A DNA stretch of 41,612 nucleotides, from assembly GCF_030655195.1 (NCBI RefSeq), contig NZ_JAURWA010000116.1, positions 1-41,612 of the forward strand, in the 5' to 3' direction. The notes beneath the pieces are model-generated. The model had not been told where the DNA came from, searched no databases, and saw only the letters and a list, made by a program, of their open reading frames with translations. The DNA comes from Patulibacter sp. Its GTDB lineage: Bacteria > Actinomycetota > Thermoleophilia > Solirubrobacterales > Solirubrobacteraceae. Position 1 is the stretch's first letter, and each line of letters begins with the position of its first letter. Below, piece by piece: positions 1 to 7,541 of this stretch. Both the position numbers and the translations under genes were made by a program.

Positions 1-108
1 CGGCGGGGGCGAGGAGGGCGCCGCCCGCCGCCGCTCGCGCCGCGCGGCGCGGAGCGTGCGTCGCCGGTGCCCGTCCGGCCCGCGCAGGCGGTGGGGTACG
101 GTCGCGAC
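1..108. other. Left edge, no gene called
   Basis: This GC-rich stretch holds no gene I can support. It could contain the tail of a gene lying to the left, but no recognisable protein motif is seen. An upstream in-frame GTG at 67 could extend the dehydrogenase that follows, but the hexamer TACGGT at 97-102 argues that transcription begins at or beside the ATG at 109. Confidence 0.4.
97..102 (+). promoter_or_regulatory. -10 hexamer TACGGT, leaderless start
   Basis: TACGGT fits the actinobacterial TANNNT -10 element and ends exactly six bases before the ATG at 109. That spacing puts the transcription start at the start codon, so the mRNA is probably leaderless. No clear -35 element is visible. 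Confidence 0.45.
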
Positions 109-1128
109 ATGACGACGTCGCGCGCGATGCAGGCCCCCGGACCCGGAGCTCCGCTCGAGCTGGTGGAGCGCGAGCTCCGCGAGCCGGGGCGGGGCGAGGT
201 CCGCGTCCGGGTGGAGGCCTGCGGGGTCTGCCACTCCGACGCGTTCACGATCGAGGGCGGGATGCCGGGCATCGAGTACCCCCGCGTCCCGGGTCACGAG
301 ATCGCCGGCACGATCGAGGCCGTCGGCGAGGGCGTCGAGCCGTGGCAGGAGGGCCAGCGCGTCGGCGTCGGCTGGTTCGGCGGCCACTGCGGCCACTGCG
401 ACCCGTGTCGCCGCGGCGACCTGATCTCGTGCGTCAACGGCCGGGTGCCGGGCATCGCCTACGACGGCGGCTACGCCGACCACGTCGTCGTGCCGCAGTC
501 CGCGCTCGCGTCGATCCCGGACGAGCTCTCCGCGGAGGACGCCGCGCCGCTGCTGTGCGCCGGCATCACCACCTTCAACGCGCTGCGGGAGAGCGGTGCC
601 CGGGCGGGCGACCTCGTCGCGATCCTCGGGATCGGCGGCCTGGGCCACCTCGGCGTCCAGTACGCCCGCAACATGGGCTTCGAGACCGTCGCGATCGCCC
701 GCGGCACCGAGAAGGAGCAGCGCGCGCGCGACCTCGGCGCGCACCACTACATCGACTCGACGGCGACCGACGTCGCCGAGGCCCTGCAGGAGCTGGGCGG
801 CGCCCAGACGATCCTGGCGACCGTCACCGCGCCGGACGCGATGAGCGCCGCCGTCGGCGGCCTGCGCCCCCGCGGCCGGATGGTCGTCGTGGGCGCGTCC
901 GCCGACCCGATGCAGATCCCCCCGTTCGCGCTGATCCCGGGCAGCACCGGGGTGCTCGGCCACGCCTCGGGCACGTCGAAGGACTCCGAGGACACGATGC
1001 GCTTCAGCGCGCTGCAGGACGTCCGCCCGACGATCGAGACCTACCCGCTCGAGCAGGCCGCCGAGGGCTACGCCCGGATGATGAGCGGCGACGCGCGCTT
1101 CCGCGTCGTGCTGACCACCGGGGCCTGA
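109..1128 (+). CDS. Zinc-dependent alcohol dehydrogenase (MDR family)
   Basis: This 339-residue protein is a medium-chain zinc alcohol dehydrogenase that would oxidise an alcohol, or reduce an aldehyde, with NAD(P). The catalytic-zinc ligands are visible as Cys41 (CGVCHSD), His63-Glu64 (GHE) and Cys150. The structural zinc site has four cysteines at 94, 97, 100 and 108. The Rossmann glycine motif GIGGLGHLG lies at about 174-182. Length and motif order match the AdhP/AdhA-like branch. The ATG at 109 is preferred over an in-frame GTG at 67 because it gives the normal N-terminus and follows a -10 hexamer by six bases. The substrate is not shown by sequence; a role in alcohol or aldehyde turnover beside the alkane hydroxylase further right is possible but the gene stands alone. 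Confidence 0.9.
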   Translation: MTTSRAMQAPGPGAPLELVERELREPGRGEVRVRVEACGVCHSDAFTIEGGMPGIEYPRVPGHEIAGTIEAVGEGVEPWQEGQRVGVGWFGGHCGHCDPCRRGDLISCVNGRVPGIAYDGGYADHVVVPQSALASIPDELSAEDAAPLLCAGITTFNALRESGARAGDLVAILGIGGLGHLGVQYARNMGFETVAIARGTEKEQRARDLGAHHYIDSTATDVAEALQELGGAQTILATVTAPDAMSAAVGGLRPRGRMVVVGASADPMQIPPFALIPGSTGVLGHASGTSKDSEDTMRFSALQDVRPTIETYPLEQAAEGYARMMSGDARFRVVLTTGA

Positions 1129-1141
1129 GCCCGCCGCCGCC

Positions 1142-1177
1142 GATCCGCGGGTCGCTCTCGCCGGCGACCCGCGGATC
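1142..1177 (+). terminator. Strong hairpin after the alcohol dehydrogenase
   Basis: A perfect 14-bp stem (GATCCGCGGGTCGC pairing with GCGACCCGCGGATC) with an 8-base loop begins 13 bases after the dehydrogenase stop. It lacks a T-tract, as is usual for high-GC actinobacterial terminators, and separates the gene from proS. Confidence 0.75.
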
Positions 1178-1234
1178 CGGCCCGCGGCGGACCGGGCCGG
1201 GCCCGACGGCCGGGCCGCGCCCCGGACGCGAACG

Positions 1235-1240
1235 TATGAT
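1235..1240 (+). promoter_or_regulatory. -10 hexamer TATGAT, leaderless proS start
   Basis: TATGAT is near the sigma-70-type consensus and ends six bases before the proS ATG at 1247. There is no Shine-Dalgarno sequence between them, which fits a leaderless transcript. Confidence 0.55.
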
Positions 1241-1246
1241 CCGCCG

Positions 1247-2737
1247 ATGGCCGCAGGCACGTCCCGACTCGCTGCGACCCGAGAGTCCGACTTCCCCAAG
1301 TGGTACCTCGAGGTCATCAAGCACGCCGACCTCGCGGAGAACTCCGTGGTCCGCGGCTGCATGGTCATCAAGCCGTGGGGCTACGCGATCTGGGAGCAGA
1401 TGCAGGCCGACCTGGACCGGCGCTTCAAGGAGACGGGGCACGTCAACGCGTACTTCCCGCTCTTCATCCCGAAGTCGCTGATCGAGAAGGAGGCCGACCA
1501 CGTCGAGGGCTTCGCGAAGGAGATGGCGGTCGTCACCCACCATCGCCTGAAGGCCGCGGACGACGGCTCCGGTCTGGTGCCCGACGGCGAGCTGGCCGAG
1601 CCGCTCGTCGTGCGCCCGACGTCCGAGACGATCATCGGCGAGTCGTTCTCCCGCTGGATCCAGTCCTACCGCGACCTGCCGCTCCTCATCAACCAGTGGG
1701 CCAACGTCGTCCGCTGGGAGCTGCGCACGCGCATGTTCCTGCGCACCACCGAGTTCCTCTGGCAGGAGGGCCACACGGTGCACGCGACCGCGGAGGAGGC
1801 CGCCGAGGAGACCGCGCGCATGCTCGAGGTCTACCGCGCGTTCTCGGAGGACGTCCTCGCGATGCCCGTGATCACGGGCGAGAAGACCCCCGAGGAGCGG
1901 TTCCCGGGCGCGGTCCGGACCTTCTGCATCGAGGCGATCATGCAGGACGGCAAGGCGCTCCAGGCCGGCACCTCGCACGACCTGGGCCAGAACTTCGCCA
2001 AGGGCTCCGGCATCACGTTCTCCGACAAGGAGGGCGAGGTGCAGCACGCCTGGACGACCTCCTGGGGCGCGTCGACCCGCCTGATCGGCGGCGTGATCAT
2101 GACCCACTCCGACGACAACGGCCTGCGCCTGCCGCCGTCGCTGAGCCCGCACCAGATCGTCGTGATCCCGATGGACCTCGACGACGAGGTCGTCGCCGCC
2201 GCCCAGGAGCTGGCGACGAAGCTCCGCGGCCTAGCCTGGCGGCGGGCCCCGGTCCGCGTCCACGTCGACGGCCGCGACTTCGACGCCCCCACCCGTCGCT
2301 GGGAGTGGGTCCGCCGCGGCGTACCGCTGATCGTGCAGCTCGGCAAGCGCGACCTCGGCTCCGGCAAGGCGATGCTCTCCCGCCGCTGGCGCGAGCAGCC
2401 CGACCGGGAGCTCCTCCTGCAGGACGAGATCGTCGCCCAGGCCGTCGAGATCCTCGAGGACGCCCAGACGACGATGTGGAGCGAGGCCGCCGGCTACCGC
2501 GACGCCTTCCTGCGCTCCGACTTCACGAGCGTCGAGGAGATCGCCGCCGCGTACGAGTCCGGCTTCGACGGCGTCGTCATCGCCCCGTGGGACGGCGAGG
2601 CCGACATGCCGGAGCGTCTGGCCAAGCTCGCCCTGAGCCGCCGCTGCGCGACCCTCACCCGCCGCACCACGGCCGAGACCTGCCTCTTCTCGGGCAACCC
2701 GGCGACGCAGGACCTGGTGCTGGCGAAGTCCTACTGA
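1247..2737 (+). CDS. proS: Prolyl-tRNA synthetase, short archaeal/eukaryotic type
   Basis: This 496-residue cytosolic enzyme charges tRNA-Pro with proline. Class II motifs are clear: motif 2 around RWELRTRMFLRTTEF followed by WQEGHT, and motif 3 around GGVIMTHSDDNGLRLPP. An anticodon-binding domain follows, and the protein ends in LAKSY, like the tyrosine-ending C-terminus of this subfamily. The roughly 500-residue length and absence of the editing insertion (INS) between motifs 2 and 3 place it in the archaeal/eukaryotic-type group rather than the longer E. coli type. That form is found in several bacterial lineages, including some actinobacteria. The ATG at 1247 gives the expected N-terminus and follows TATGAT by six bases. 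The gene is monocistronic, with hairpins on both sides. Confidence 0.95.
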   Translation: MAAGTSRLAATRESDFPKWYLEVIKHADLAENSVVRGCMVIKPWGYAIWEQMQADLDRRFKETGHVNAYFPLFIPKSLIEKEADHVEGFAKEMAVVTHHRLKAADDGSGLVPDGELAEPLVVRPTSETIIGESFSRWIQSYRDLPLLINQWANVVRWELRTRMFLRTTEFLWQEGHTVHATAEEAAEETARMLEVYRAFSEDVLAMPVITGEKTPEERFPGAVRTFCIEAIMQDGKALQAGTSHDLGQNFAKGSGITFSDKEGEVQHAWTTSWGASTRLIGGVIMTHSDDNGLRLPPSLSPHQIVVIPMDLDDEVVAAAQELATKLRGLAWRRAPVRVHVDGRDFDAPTRRWEWVRRGVPLIVQLGKRDLGSGKAMLSRRWREQPDRELLLQDEIVAQAVEILEDAQTTMWSEAAGYRDAFLRSDFTSVEEIAAAYESGFDGVVIAPWDGEADMPERLAKLALSRRCATLTRRTTAETCLFSGNPATQDLVLAKSY

Positions 2738-2753
2738 GCGCGCGGGGCGTGGG

Positions 2754-2778
2754 GCGCCCGGTCGCACGGGCCGGGCGC
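2754..2778 (+). terminator. Hairpin after proS
   Basis: GCGCCCGG pairs with CCGGGCGC across a 9-base loop, 16 bases after the proS stop. It probably ends proS transcription just before the phoX regulatory region. Confidence 0.6.
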
Positions 2779-2785
2779 GGTGCCC

Positions 2786-2829
2786 GGTGACACCTCGATC
2801 ACCGGCCGCTCACGAGGGCTTCACATGGC
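2786..2829 (+). promoter_or_regulatory. Candidate PHO box (PhoP-binding direct repeats)
   Basis: Four consecutive 11-base units are seen: GGTGACACCTC / GATCACCGGCC / GCTCACGAGGG / CTTCACATGGC. The TCAC core recurs at exactly 11-base spacing in the last three. This matches the known Streptomyces PhoP direct-repeat unit, G(G/T)TCAYYYR(G/C)G. The last unit contains TTCACA, which could serve as a -35 element, with a weak -10 near 2844-2851. The site lies 92 bases upstream of phoX, so phosphate-starvation control is expected. Confidence 0.75.
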
Positions 2830-2920
2830 GCGCTGGGCGTGGCTCTAGCGTCGAGGAGCGAGGACGGGATCCATTCCCGTATCTCGTCCGCCCCTCGTCG
2901 CTCACCCTCACAGGAGCCCC

Positions 2921-5254
2921 ATGCTCGACCCCCTGGCCGCCGCCCGAGCCGCGTCCGACACGCCCGCACCCGCCGCCACCCCCGCGTCCGGCCACACCCG
3001 GCGGGGCTTCGTCCGCGGCGTCGCCGTCGCGGGCGCCAGCACCATGGCCGCCGTGGCCCTGGACTCCGCGGGGGCCACGTCCCTCATGGGCGACAGCGCC
3101 GTCGCCGCGGGCCCGCCCACCCCGTTCTTCGACTTCGAGGCGATCGCCGCGTCGTCCGCCGACCGCTTCGAGGTCCCCGAGGGCTTCCGCGCCGACGTCG
3201 TCATCGGCTGGGACGACGCGTTCCAGAACACGGACGGCACGAAGCTCCGCTACGGCTTCAACAACGACTTCCTGGCGTACATGCCGCTGCCCGGCAAGCC
3301 GGACGAGGCGCTGCTCTTCGTCAACCACGAGTACCCCGGGCCGTTCTTCCAGCACGGGCACGCGACCGCCGCGGAGAAGACCCCCGCCGACATCGCGCTC
3401 GAGAAGTCCTCCGTCGGCAACTCGATCGTCCACGTCCGCCGGAACGCGGAGGGCGTCTGGACCGTGGTCTCGCCGTCGCCGTACAACCGCCGCATCACCG
3501 GCGACTCGCCGGCGTGCAGGGTCACCGGACCGCTCGCCGGGAAGGCCGACGCCGCGCTGGCCGACGGCACGCTCGTCCGCGTCGGCCAGAGCGCCGAGCG
3601 CCCCGACGTCATCGACGGGTCGATCGCCAACTGCTCCGGCGGCATCACCCCGTGGGGCACCGCGCTGTCCTGCGAGGAGAACTTCCAGGACTACGCCTCG
3701 GCGTCCGGCTACGGCTGGGGCGGCACCTACTCGCTGACGACGAACGCGAACTACGGCTGGGTCGTCGAGCACGATCCCTACGACGCGTCCTCCACCCCCC
3801 GCAAGCACACCGCCCTGGGCCGCTTCCGCCACGAGAACACGGCGTTCCGCCACGTGGCCGGCAAGCGCTTCGTGCTCTACATGGGCGACGACAAGGTCAA
3901 CGAGGGCGTCTACAAGTTCGTCTCGAGCCGGAAGTTCGTCGAGGGCCGGCGCGAGGAGAACCTGAAGATCCTCACGGAGGGCCAGCTCTTCGTCGCGAAG
4001 TGGTCGCCCGAGGGCCGCCGCCGGTTCAAGAACGCGGACGGCTCCGGCCTGCTCACCGCGACCTCCGGCACCGGCGAGTGGGTCCTCGTGAACGAGTCCG
4101 AGCTCGTCGACACCGCCTCGCACCTGCGCAAGCGCTTCGGCGCGGACTACGACAAGTACTTCGCGACCAACCGCCCCGAGGACGTCGAGGTCGACGTGGA
4201 CGGCACGGTCTACGTCTCCTTCACGAACAACTCGGGCGTCAACGATCAGCACGGCGCGATCCGCAAGCTGCGCGAGCAGAACAACGACCCGACTGCGGCG
4301 ACGTTCACGTGGGAGGACTACGCCGAGGGCGGACCGTCCGGCCGCGACGACGTCGGCGAGCAGGGCTTCTCGTCCTGCGACAACCTCGTCTTCGACGACG
4401 CGAACAACCTCTGGGTCGTCACCGACATCTCGTCGAGCTCGCTCAAGGGGTCCTCGAGCCAGAAGGCCTACTACGCCTACCACGGCAACAACGCGGTCTT
4501 CATGATCCCGCGTTCGGGCCCCAACGCCGGCATCGCCTACCGCTTCGCGAACATGCCGATCGAGGCCGAGGGCACCGGCCCGTACTTCTCCGCCGACGGC
4601 TCGACGCTGTTCGTCAACGTCCAGCACCCGGGCGAGGAGACGCCGACGGTCAAGGGCGCCGTGTACGGGAAGCCCGAGACCTACACGAGCTGGTGGCCGC
4701 AGGGCGACAGGACGGCCGGCGTCAACCCGTCGCTGCCGCGCCCGACGACCGTGGCCATCACCCGGGCCCGGCAGCCCGCGGGTCCCGGCACGCCCGGCCC
4801 CGGTGGCCCCGGTCCCGGCACGCCCGGCCCCGGCCCGGGCACGCCCCCGCCCGGCGGCAGCACGACGATCCCGCCGACGACGCCCGAGCCGACCCCGAAG
4901 CCCACGGGCAGGACGACGATCTCGGTGCCGGGCTCGGTGAAGCTCGCGACCCTGACGGGTCGGGGCATCACGGCGGAGGTCCGCGTCCGCGAGGCCGCCC
5001 GCCTGCTCGTGCAGCTGCGTGTCCGGGTCCCGAAGGTCGGGCGCTCGAAGGCGCGGACGATCACCGCCGTGACGGTCCGCCGCACGGTCGGCGCGGGTGA
5101 GCACGACGTCCGCCTGCGCCCCGGCGCGGTGGCCCGTGCCGCGCTGCGCCTGCGCCGTGGTCGCAAGCTGCAGGCCGAGGTGCTCCTCGAGGTCACCCCG
5201 GTCGACGGCTCGCCGAAGAAGCTGCGCCGCAGCGACCGCTTCCGCATCAGCTGA
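2921..5254 (+). CDS. phoX: PhoX-family (DUF839) secreted phosphatase
   Basis: This 777-residue protein is a PhoX-type alkaline phosphatase that would release phosphate from organic esters outside the membrane. A twin-arginine signal is present (Arg27-Arg28, then GFVRG and a hydrophobic alanine-rich stretch), so folded export by Tat is expected. Family hallmarks are NHE at 135-137 and TPWGTALSCEEN, with Cys251-Glu252-Glu253; in Pseudomonas PhoX the matching cysteine and acids hold the iron-calcium cofactor. The catalytic part ends near residue 610. It is followed by a proline/glycine/threonine-rich linker (about 615-655) and a 120-residue basic, probably beta-rich C-terminal domain that typical PhoX proteins lack. 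The ATG at 2921 follows CAGGAG at good spacing. PHO-box repeats upstream support phosphate control. Confidence 0.9.
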   Translation: MLDPLAAARAASDTPAPAATPASGHTRRGFVRGVAVAGASTMAAVALDSAGATSLMGDSAVAAGPPTPFFDFEAIAASSADRFEVPEGFRADVVIGWDDAFQNTDGTKLRYGFNNDFLAYMPLPGKPDEALLFVNHEYPGPFFQHGHATAAEKTPADIALEKSSVGNSIVHVRRNAEGVWTVVSPSPYNRRITGDSPACRVTGPLAGKADAALADGTLVRVGQSAERPDVIDGSIANCSGGITPWGTALSCEENFQDYASASGYGWGGTYSLTTNANYGWVVEHDPYDASSTPRKHTALGRFRHENTAFRHVAGKRFVLYMGDDKVNEGVYKFVSSRKFVEGRREENLKILTEGQLFVAKWSPEGRRRFKNADGSGLLTATSGTGEWVLVNESELVDTASHLRKRFGADYDKYFATNRPEDVEVDVDGTVYVSFTNNSGVNDQHGAIRKLREQNNDPTAATFTWEDYAEGGPSGRDDVGEQGFSSCDNLVFDDANNLWVVTDISSSSLKGSSSQKAYYAYHGNNAVFMIPRSGPNAGIAYRFANMPIEAEGTGPYFSADGSTLFVNVQHPGEETPTVKGAVYGKPETYTSWWPQGDRTAGVNPSLPRPTTVAITRARQPAGPGTPGPGGPGPGTPGPGPGTPPPGGSTTIPPTTPEPTPKPTGRTTISVPGSVKLATLTGRGITAEVRVREAARLLVQLRVRVPKVGRSKARTITAVTVRRTVGAGEHDVRLRPGAVARAALRLRRGRKLQAEVLLEVTPVDGSPKKLRRSDRFRIS

Positions 5255-5259
5255 CCGGC

Positions 5260-5283
5260 GGGGCCGGCGCGTGCGCCGGCCCC
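5260..5283. terminator. Terminator hairpin between convergent phoX and the Fur-family gene
   Basis: GGGGCCGGCGC pairs perfectly with GCGCCGGCCCC around two bases, starting 6 bases after the phoX stop. The symmetry lets it act on transcription from either side. Confidence 0.75.
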
Positions 5284-5292
5284 CTCCGTCCA

Positions 5293-5311
5293 CCGGCGGC
5301 ACGGCCGCCGG
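5293..5311. terminator. Second hairpin in the phoX/Fur-family convergent gap
   Basis: CCGGCGGC pairs with GCCGCCGG across a 3-base loop. With the hairpin at 5260-5283 it forms a tandem pair, the second probably serving the minus-strand regulator ending at 5370. Confidence 0.6.
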
Positions 5312-5369
5312 CGGGGCCGACCTGCGGGTCCGTCCCCGGCGATCTCGGCCGTCGGCCGGGGCGCGGGAC

Positions 5370-5807
5370 TCAGCCGGTCTCGGCGGTCCCGCGCAGCACG
5401 ACGTCGTGACCCGAGAGTCGGAAGCCGTGACGACGGGCGACGTCCTCGATCGCCCGCTCGAGGTCGTCGTCGGCGAACGACCGGACCTCGCCCGTCACGT
5501 CGTCGACGAGATGGTGGTGATGGTGCTCGGGATCGGCGATCTCGAAGCGCGCCACGCCGTCGCGGCCGTCGAGGCGGTGGACCAGGCCGAGCTCGGAGAG
5601 CTCGTCGAGCACGCGGTAGACCGAGGCGGTCGAGCCGGTGCTGCCGGTCCGCAGCCGGTCGGAGATCTCGGCGGCGGTCAGCAGGCACTGGCCCTCGCGG
5701 GCGAGGAGCTCGACCACGGCGGAGCGGGCGGCACCCGTGCGCAGCCCGGCCGCGGTCATGCGCGACGCGGCGTGCTCGAGCCATCGGTCCCGGGTCGCGA
5801 CGTCCAC
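5370..5807 (-). CDS. zur: Fur-family metalloregulator, probably Zur
   Basis: This 145-residue DNA-binding repressor belongs to the Fur family. The N-terminal winged helix ends in the recognition segment STASVYRVLDELSELGL (about 55-71). It is followed by the metal-binding signature FEIADPEHHHHHLV. Fur proteins usually carry a CxxC pair just after the histidines to hold structural zinc; here the segment reads DDVTGEV and the protein has no CxxC. Neighbours point to zinc: a ZnuA-like binding protein and a His-rich protein lie in the same orientation with similar palindromes. The start is a GTG that follows TACGAT by six bases. The palindrome at 5827-5841 lies across its own -35/spacer, so autorepression is likely. 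Fur, Mur or Nur specificity cannot be excluded from sequence alone. Confidence 0.8.
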   Translation of the reverse strand: MDVATRDRWLEHAASRMTAAGLRTGAARSAVVELLAREGQCLLTAAEISDRLRTGSTGSTASVYRVLDELSELGLVHRLDGRDGVARFEIADPEHHHHHLVDDVTGEVRSFADDDLERAIEDVARRHGFRLSGHDVVLRGTAETG

Positions 5808-5813
5808 GAACGC

Positions 5814-5819
5814 ATCGTA
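5814..5819 (-). promoter_or_regulatory. -10 hexamer TACGAT, leaderless Fur-family start
   Basis: On the minus strand TACGAT ends six bases before the GTG at 5807, with no ribosome binding site between. The palindromic box at 5827-5841 lies just upstream, within the expected -35/spacer. Confidence 0.5.
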
Positions 5820-5826
5820 CCCGAAA

Positions 5827-5841
5827 TGAGAACGGGTCTCA
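5827..5841. promoter_or_regulatory. Zur-type box in front of the Fur-family gene
   Basis: TGAGAACGGGTCTCA is a 15-base interrupted palindrome (TGAGA/TCTCA arms). It agrees with the box before znuA at 13 of 15 positions and lies where it would block the regulator's own promoter. Actinobacterial Zur sites are known to be AT-rich palindromes of similar size and arm pattern. Confidence 0.65.
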
Positions 5842-5904
5842 CTCGCAGATCAATCGGCACAGCGCGCCGCGGTCAGGGCGCCGCACCCGGGGCGCTGCGT
5901 CGCG

Positions 5905-6249
5905 TCAGGAGACGACCGGCAGCGGGCCGTGGTCGTCGCAGTGGTCGACGTGCGGGTGGTGCAGGACGCCGTCGACGAGGTAGTCGACGTGGTCGCCGTG
6001 CGGGACCTCGGGGTGGCCGCAGTCCGGGCCGTGGACGTGGCCGCCGTCGTGGCCGGCGGCCGCGTGGGTGTGGCCGTCGGGGTGCGTCCCGTCGACCTCG
6101 ATGACGTGCTCGTCGACGTGGTCCTCGTGCGGGTGGTGCAGGTGCCCGTCGTGGAGGTAGTCCACGTGACCGTCGTGCTCGACGGCCGGGTGGCCGCAGC
6201 CGGGGCCGTGGACGTGGGGGTGCTCACTGTGGGTGGCGTGGTCGCTCAT
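5905..6249 (-). CDS. Small His-rich metal-binding protein with internal duplication
   Basis: This 114-residue acidic protein is extremely rich in histidine. It has two copies of one unit: HVHGP-x-CGHP, then a histidine pair, HVDYL, and a DG-x-LHHPH-x-DH segment (about 12-46 and 70-105). It has no signal peptide or membrane segment, so it should be cytosolic. Similar short proteins beside zur genes in other actinobacteria are sometimes labelled zinc transporter permease, which this composition does not support. Zinc storage or delivery is the better inference. The ATG at 6249 is preferred because an upstream in-frame ATG at 6306 lies inside the palindrome at 6297-6311. It sits between the Fur-family gene and znuA, in the same orientation, with its own upstream site. 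Confidence 0.75.
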   Translation of the reverse strand: MSDHATHSEHPHVHGPGCGHPAVEHDGHVDYLHDGHLHHPHEDHVDEHVIEVDGTHPDGHTHAAAGHDGGHVHGPDCGHPEVPHGDHVDYLVDGVLHHPHVDHCDDHGPLPVVS

Positions 6250-6296
6250 GCCCCGGATGGTGCCCGGCCGGCCCACTTCCCCCAAGCAGCTGAGAG

Positions 6297-6311
6297 CGAG
6301 AAGCATTCTCG
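6297..6311. promoter_or_regulatory. Zur-type box before the His-rich gene
   Basis: CGAGAAGCATTCTCG is a perfect 15-base palindrome with a 3-base centre. Its GAGAA/TTCTC arms resemble the other two boxes in this block. It lies 48 bases upstream of the His-rich ATG, where it could act as an operator. Confidence 0.65.
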
Positions 6312-6390
6312 GGCGGGTGCGCCGGGTGGCCGCGGTACGCGCACGCGGCGGGGCACCCGGGGCCGGCCCGCCGACCCCGCCCGGAAGGGG

Positions 6391-7473
6391 TCAGCCCGGG
6401 AGGCTGCAGCCCTTCGCCTTGCCGGTGAAGCCCCGGACGACGGCGTCGGCGTTGTGGCGCTCCATGCCGATGTAGGTCGCGCCGTCGCTGCCCTTCTCGC
6501 CGAGCGCGTCGCCGTAGAGCGTCAGGTCCGACGAGGCTCCCGTCTCGCGGGCGATCGCCTGCGACAGCTTCGGGTTGACGGACGACTCGGGGAAGATCGC
6601 CTTGACGCCCTCGTCGCGGATGAGCTTCGTCAGCGCGTCCACCTGGCCCGCCGAGGGCTGCGCCTGCGTGGTCTGCGAGGGGATCGTCGCGCCGACGACG
6701 GTGATGCCGTACCGGCCCGCGAAGTAGTTGAAGGCGTCGTGGCTGGTGACGAGCTTGCGCTCCGCCTTCGGGACCGTCGCGATGCACTTCTCGATGCCGG
6801 CGTCCAGCGCCTGGACCTTCGCCAGGTACGCCGCGGCGCTCCTGCGGACCAGCGCGGCCGAGCCGGGGTCGGCCTTCACGATCGCGTCGCGGATGACCCC
6901 GACGGCGTGCTCGACGTTCGTGGGGTCGTGCCACCAGTGGGGGTCGAACTCGCCCTCGTGGTCGTGCCCCTCCTCCGCGTGCTCCTCGCCCTCGGCGTGC
7001 TGGTCCCCGTCCGCGTGCTCCTCGCCCTCGGCGTGCTCGTGGTCGTGGCCCTCCTCGCCGGCGAGCTTCGTCGGCACCGTGTCGCCGACCTCGACGACCG
7101 GGGCGTCGGTCCCGGACTGCTTCGCGACGTCGTCGACCCACCCGTCGAGCCCGAGTCCCGAGGCGAAGACGACCTTGGCCTCCGCCGTCGCCGTGACGTC
7201 GTTCGGACGGGGCTCGTACTCGTGGGGGTCCGTGCTCGGCTGCAGCACCTGGTGGACGTCGACCGCGTCGCCGCCGACCTCCCGGACGAGGTCGCCGAGC
7301 TGCGACGTGGTGGCGACGACCTTCACGACCGGGACCGTCGTGCCGTCGGCGGCCGTCGCCGTCGTGGTGTCGTCGGAGGAGCCGCAGCCCGCCAGCAGGG
7401 CGGCGGCCGCGGCGGCGACGGCGACGGCCGCTCCCCGGCGGCGGACGGAGCGGGCTGTGGGGCGGGAGGTCAT
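6391..7473 (-). CDS. znuA: ZnuA-like zinc ABC transporter binding lipoprotein
   Basis: This 360-residue protein is the solute-binding part of a zinc (cluster A-I) ABC importer. It begins with a basic, alanine-rich signal and the lipobox LLAGC, so Cys30 should be lipid-anchored outside the membrane. Metal ligands of the family are present: His84 in DPHEYEP, a His near 179 in FDPHWWHDP, and His245 in TSHDAF. Between the first two lies the mobile His/Glu-rich loop (about 139-176), typical of zinc rather than manganese members. The ATG at 7473 follows AGGAAC at usable spacing. A Zur-type box and a TAAGGT -10 lie upstream. No permease or ATPase gene accompanies it here, so its ZnuBC partners must be elsewhere. 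Confidence 0.9.
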   Translation of the reverse strand: MTSRPTARSVRRRGAAVAVAAAAAALLAGCGSSDDTTTATAADGTTVPVVKVVATTSQLGDLVREVGGDAVDVHQVLQPSTDPHEYEPRPNDVTATAEAKVVFASGLGLDGWVDDVAKQSGTDAPVVEVGDTVPTKLAGEEGHDHEHAEGEEHADGDQHAEGEEHAEEGHDHEGEFDPHWWHDPTNVEHAVGVIRDAIVKADPGSAALVRRSAAAYLAKVQALDAGIEKCIATVPKAERKLVTSHDAFNYFAGRYGITVVGATIPSQTTQAQPSAGQVDALTKLIRDEGVKAIFPESSVNPKLSQAIARETGASSDLTLYGDALGEKGSDGATYIGMERHNADAVVRGFTGKAKGCSLPG

Positions 7474-7541
7474 CGGGTTCCTGACGTGCGACGGAGGACG
7501 CCGGGCGCGGTGCTCCGCACCCGACGAGCAGGAACCTTACA

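Noticed and set aside
4779-4860. A possible tandem DNA repeat in phoX
   Set aside because: The repeated words encode the Gly/Pro/Thr linker; this is a coding low-complexity segment, not a separate repeat element.
2810-5302. A 830-codon open frame antisense to phoX
   Set aside because: The PhoX motifs, Tat signal, ribosome binding site and PHO box support the plus-strand gene; the antisense product is compositionally biased.
5929-6235. A possible CRISPR-like or minisatellite repeat in the His-rich gene
   Set aside because: The similarity comes from the duplicated protein unit; there are no uniform repeats with distinct spacers.
6250-6306. Upstream ATG at 6306 as start of the His-rich gene
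   Set aside because: It would place the start codon within the perfect palindrome at 6297-6311 and adds a non-His-rich extension; the ATG at 6249 is better.
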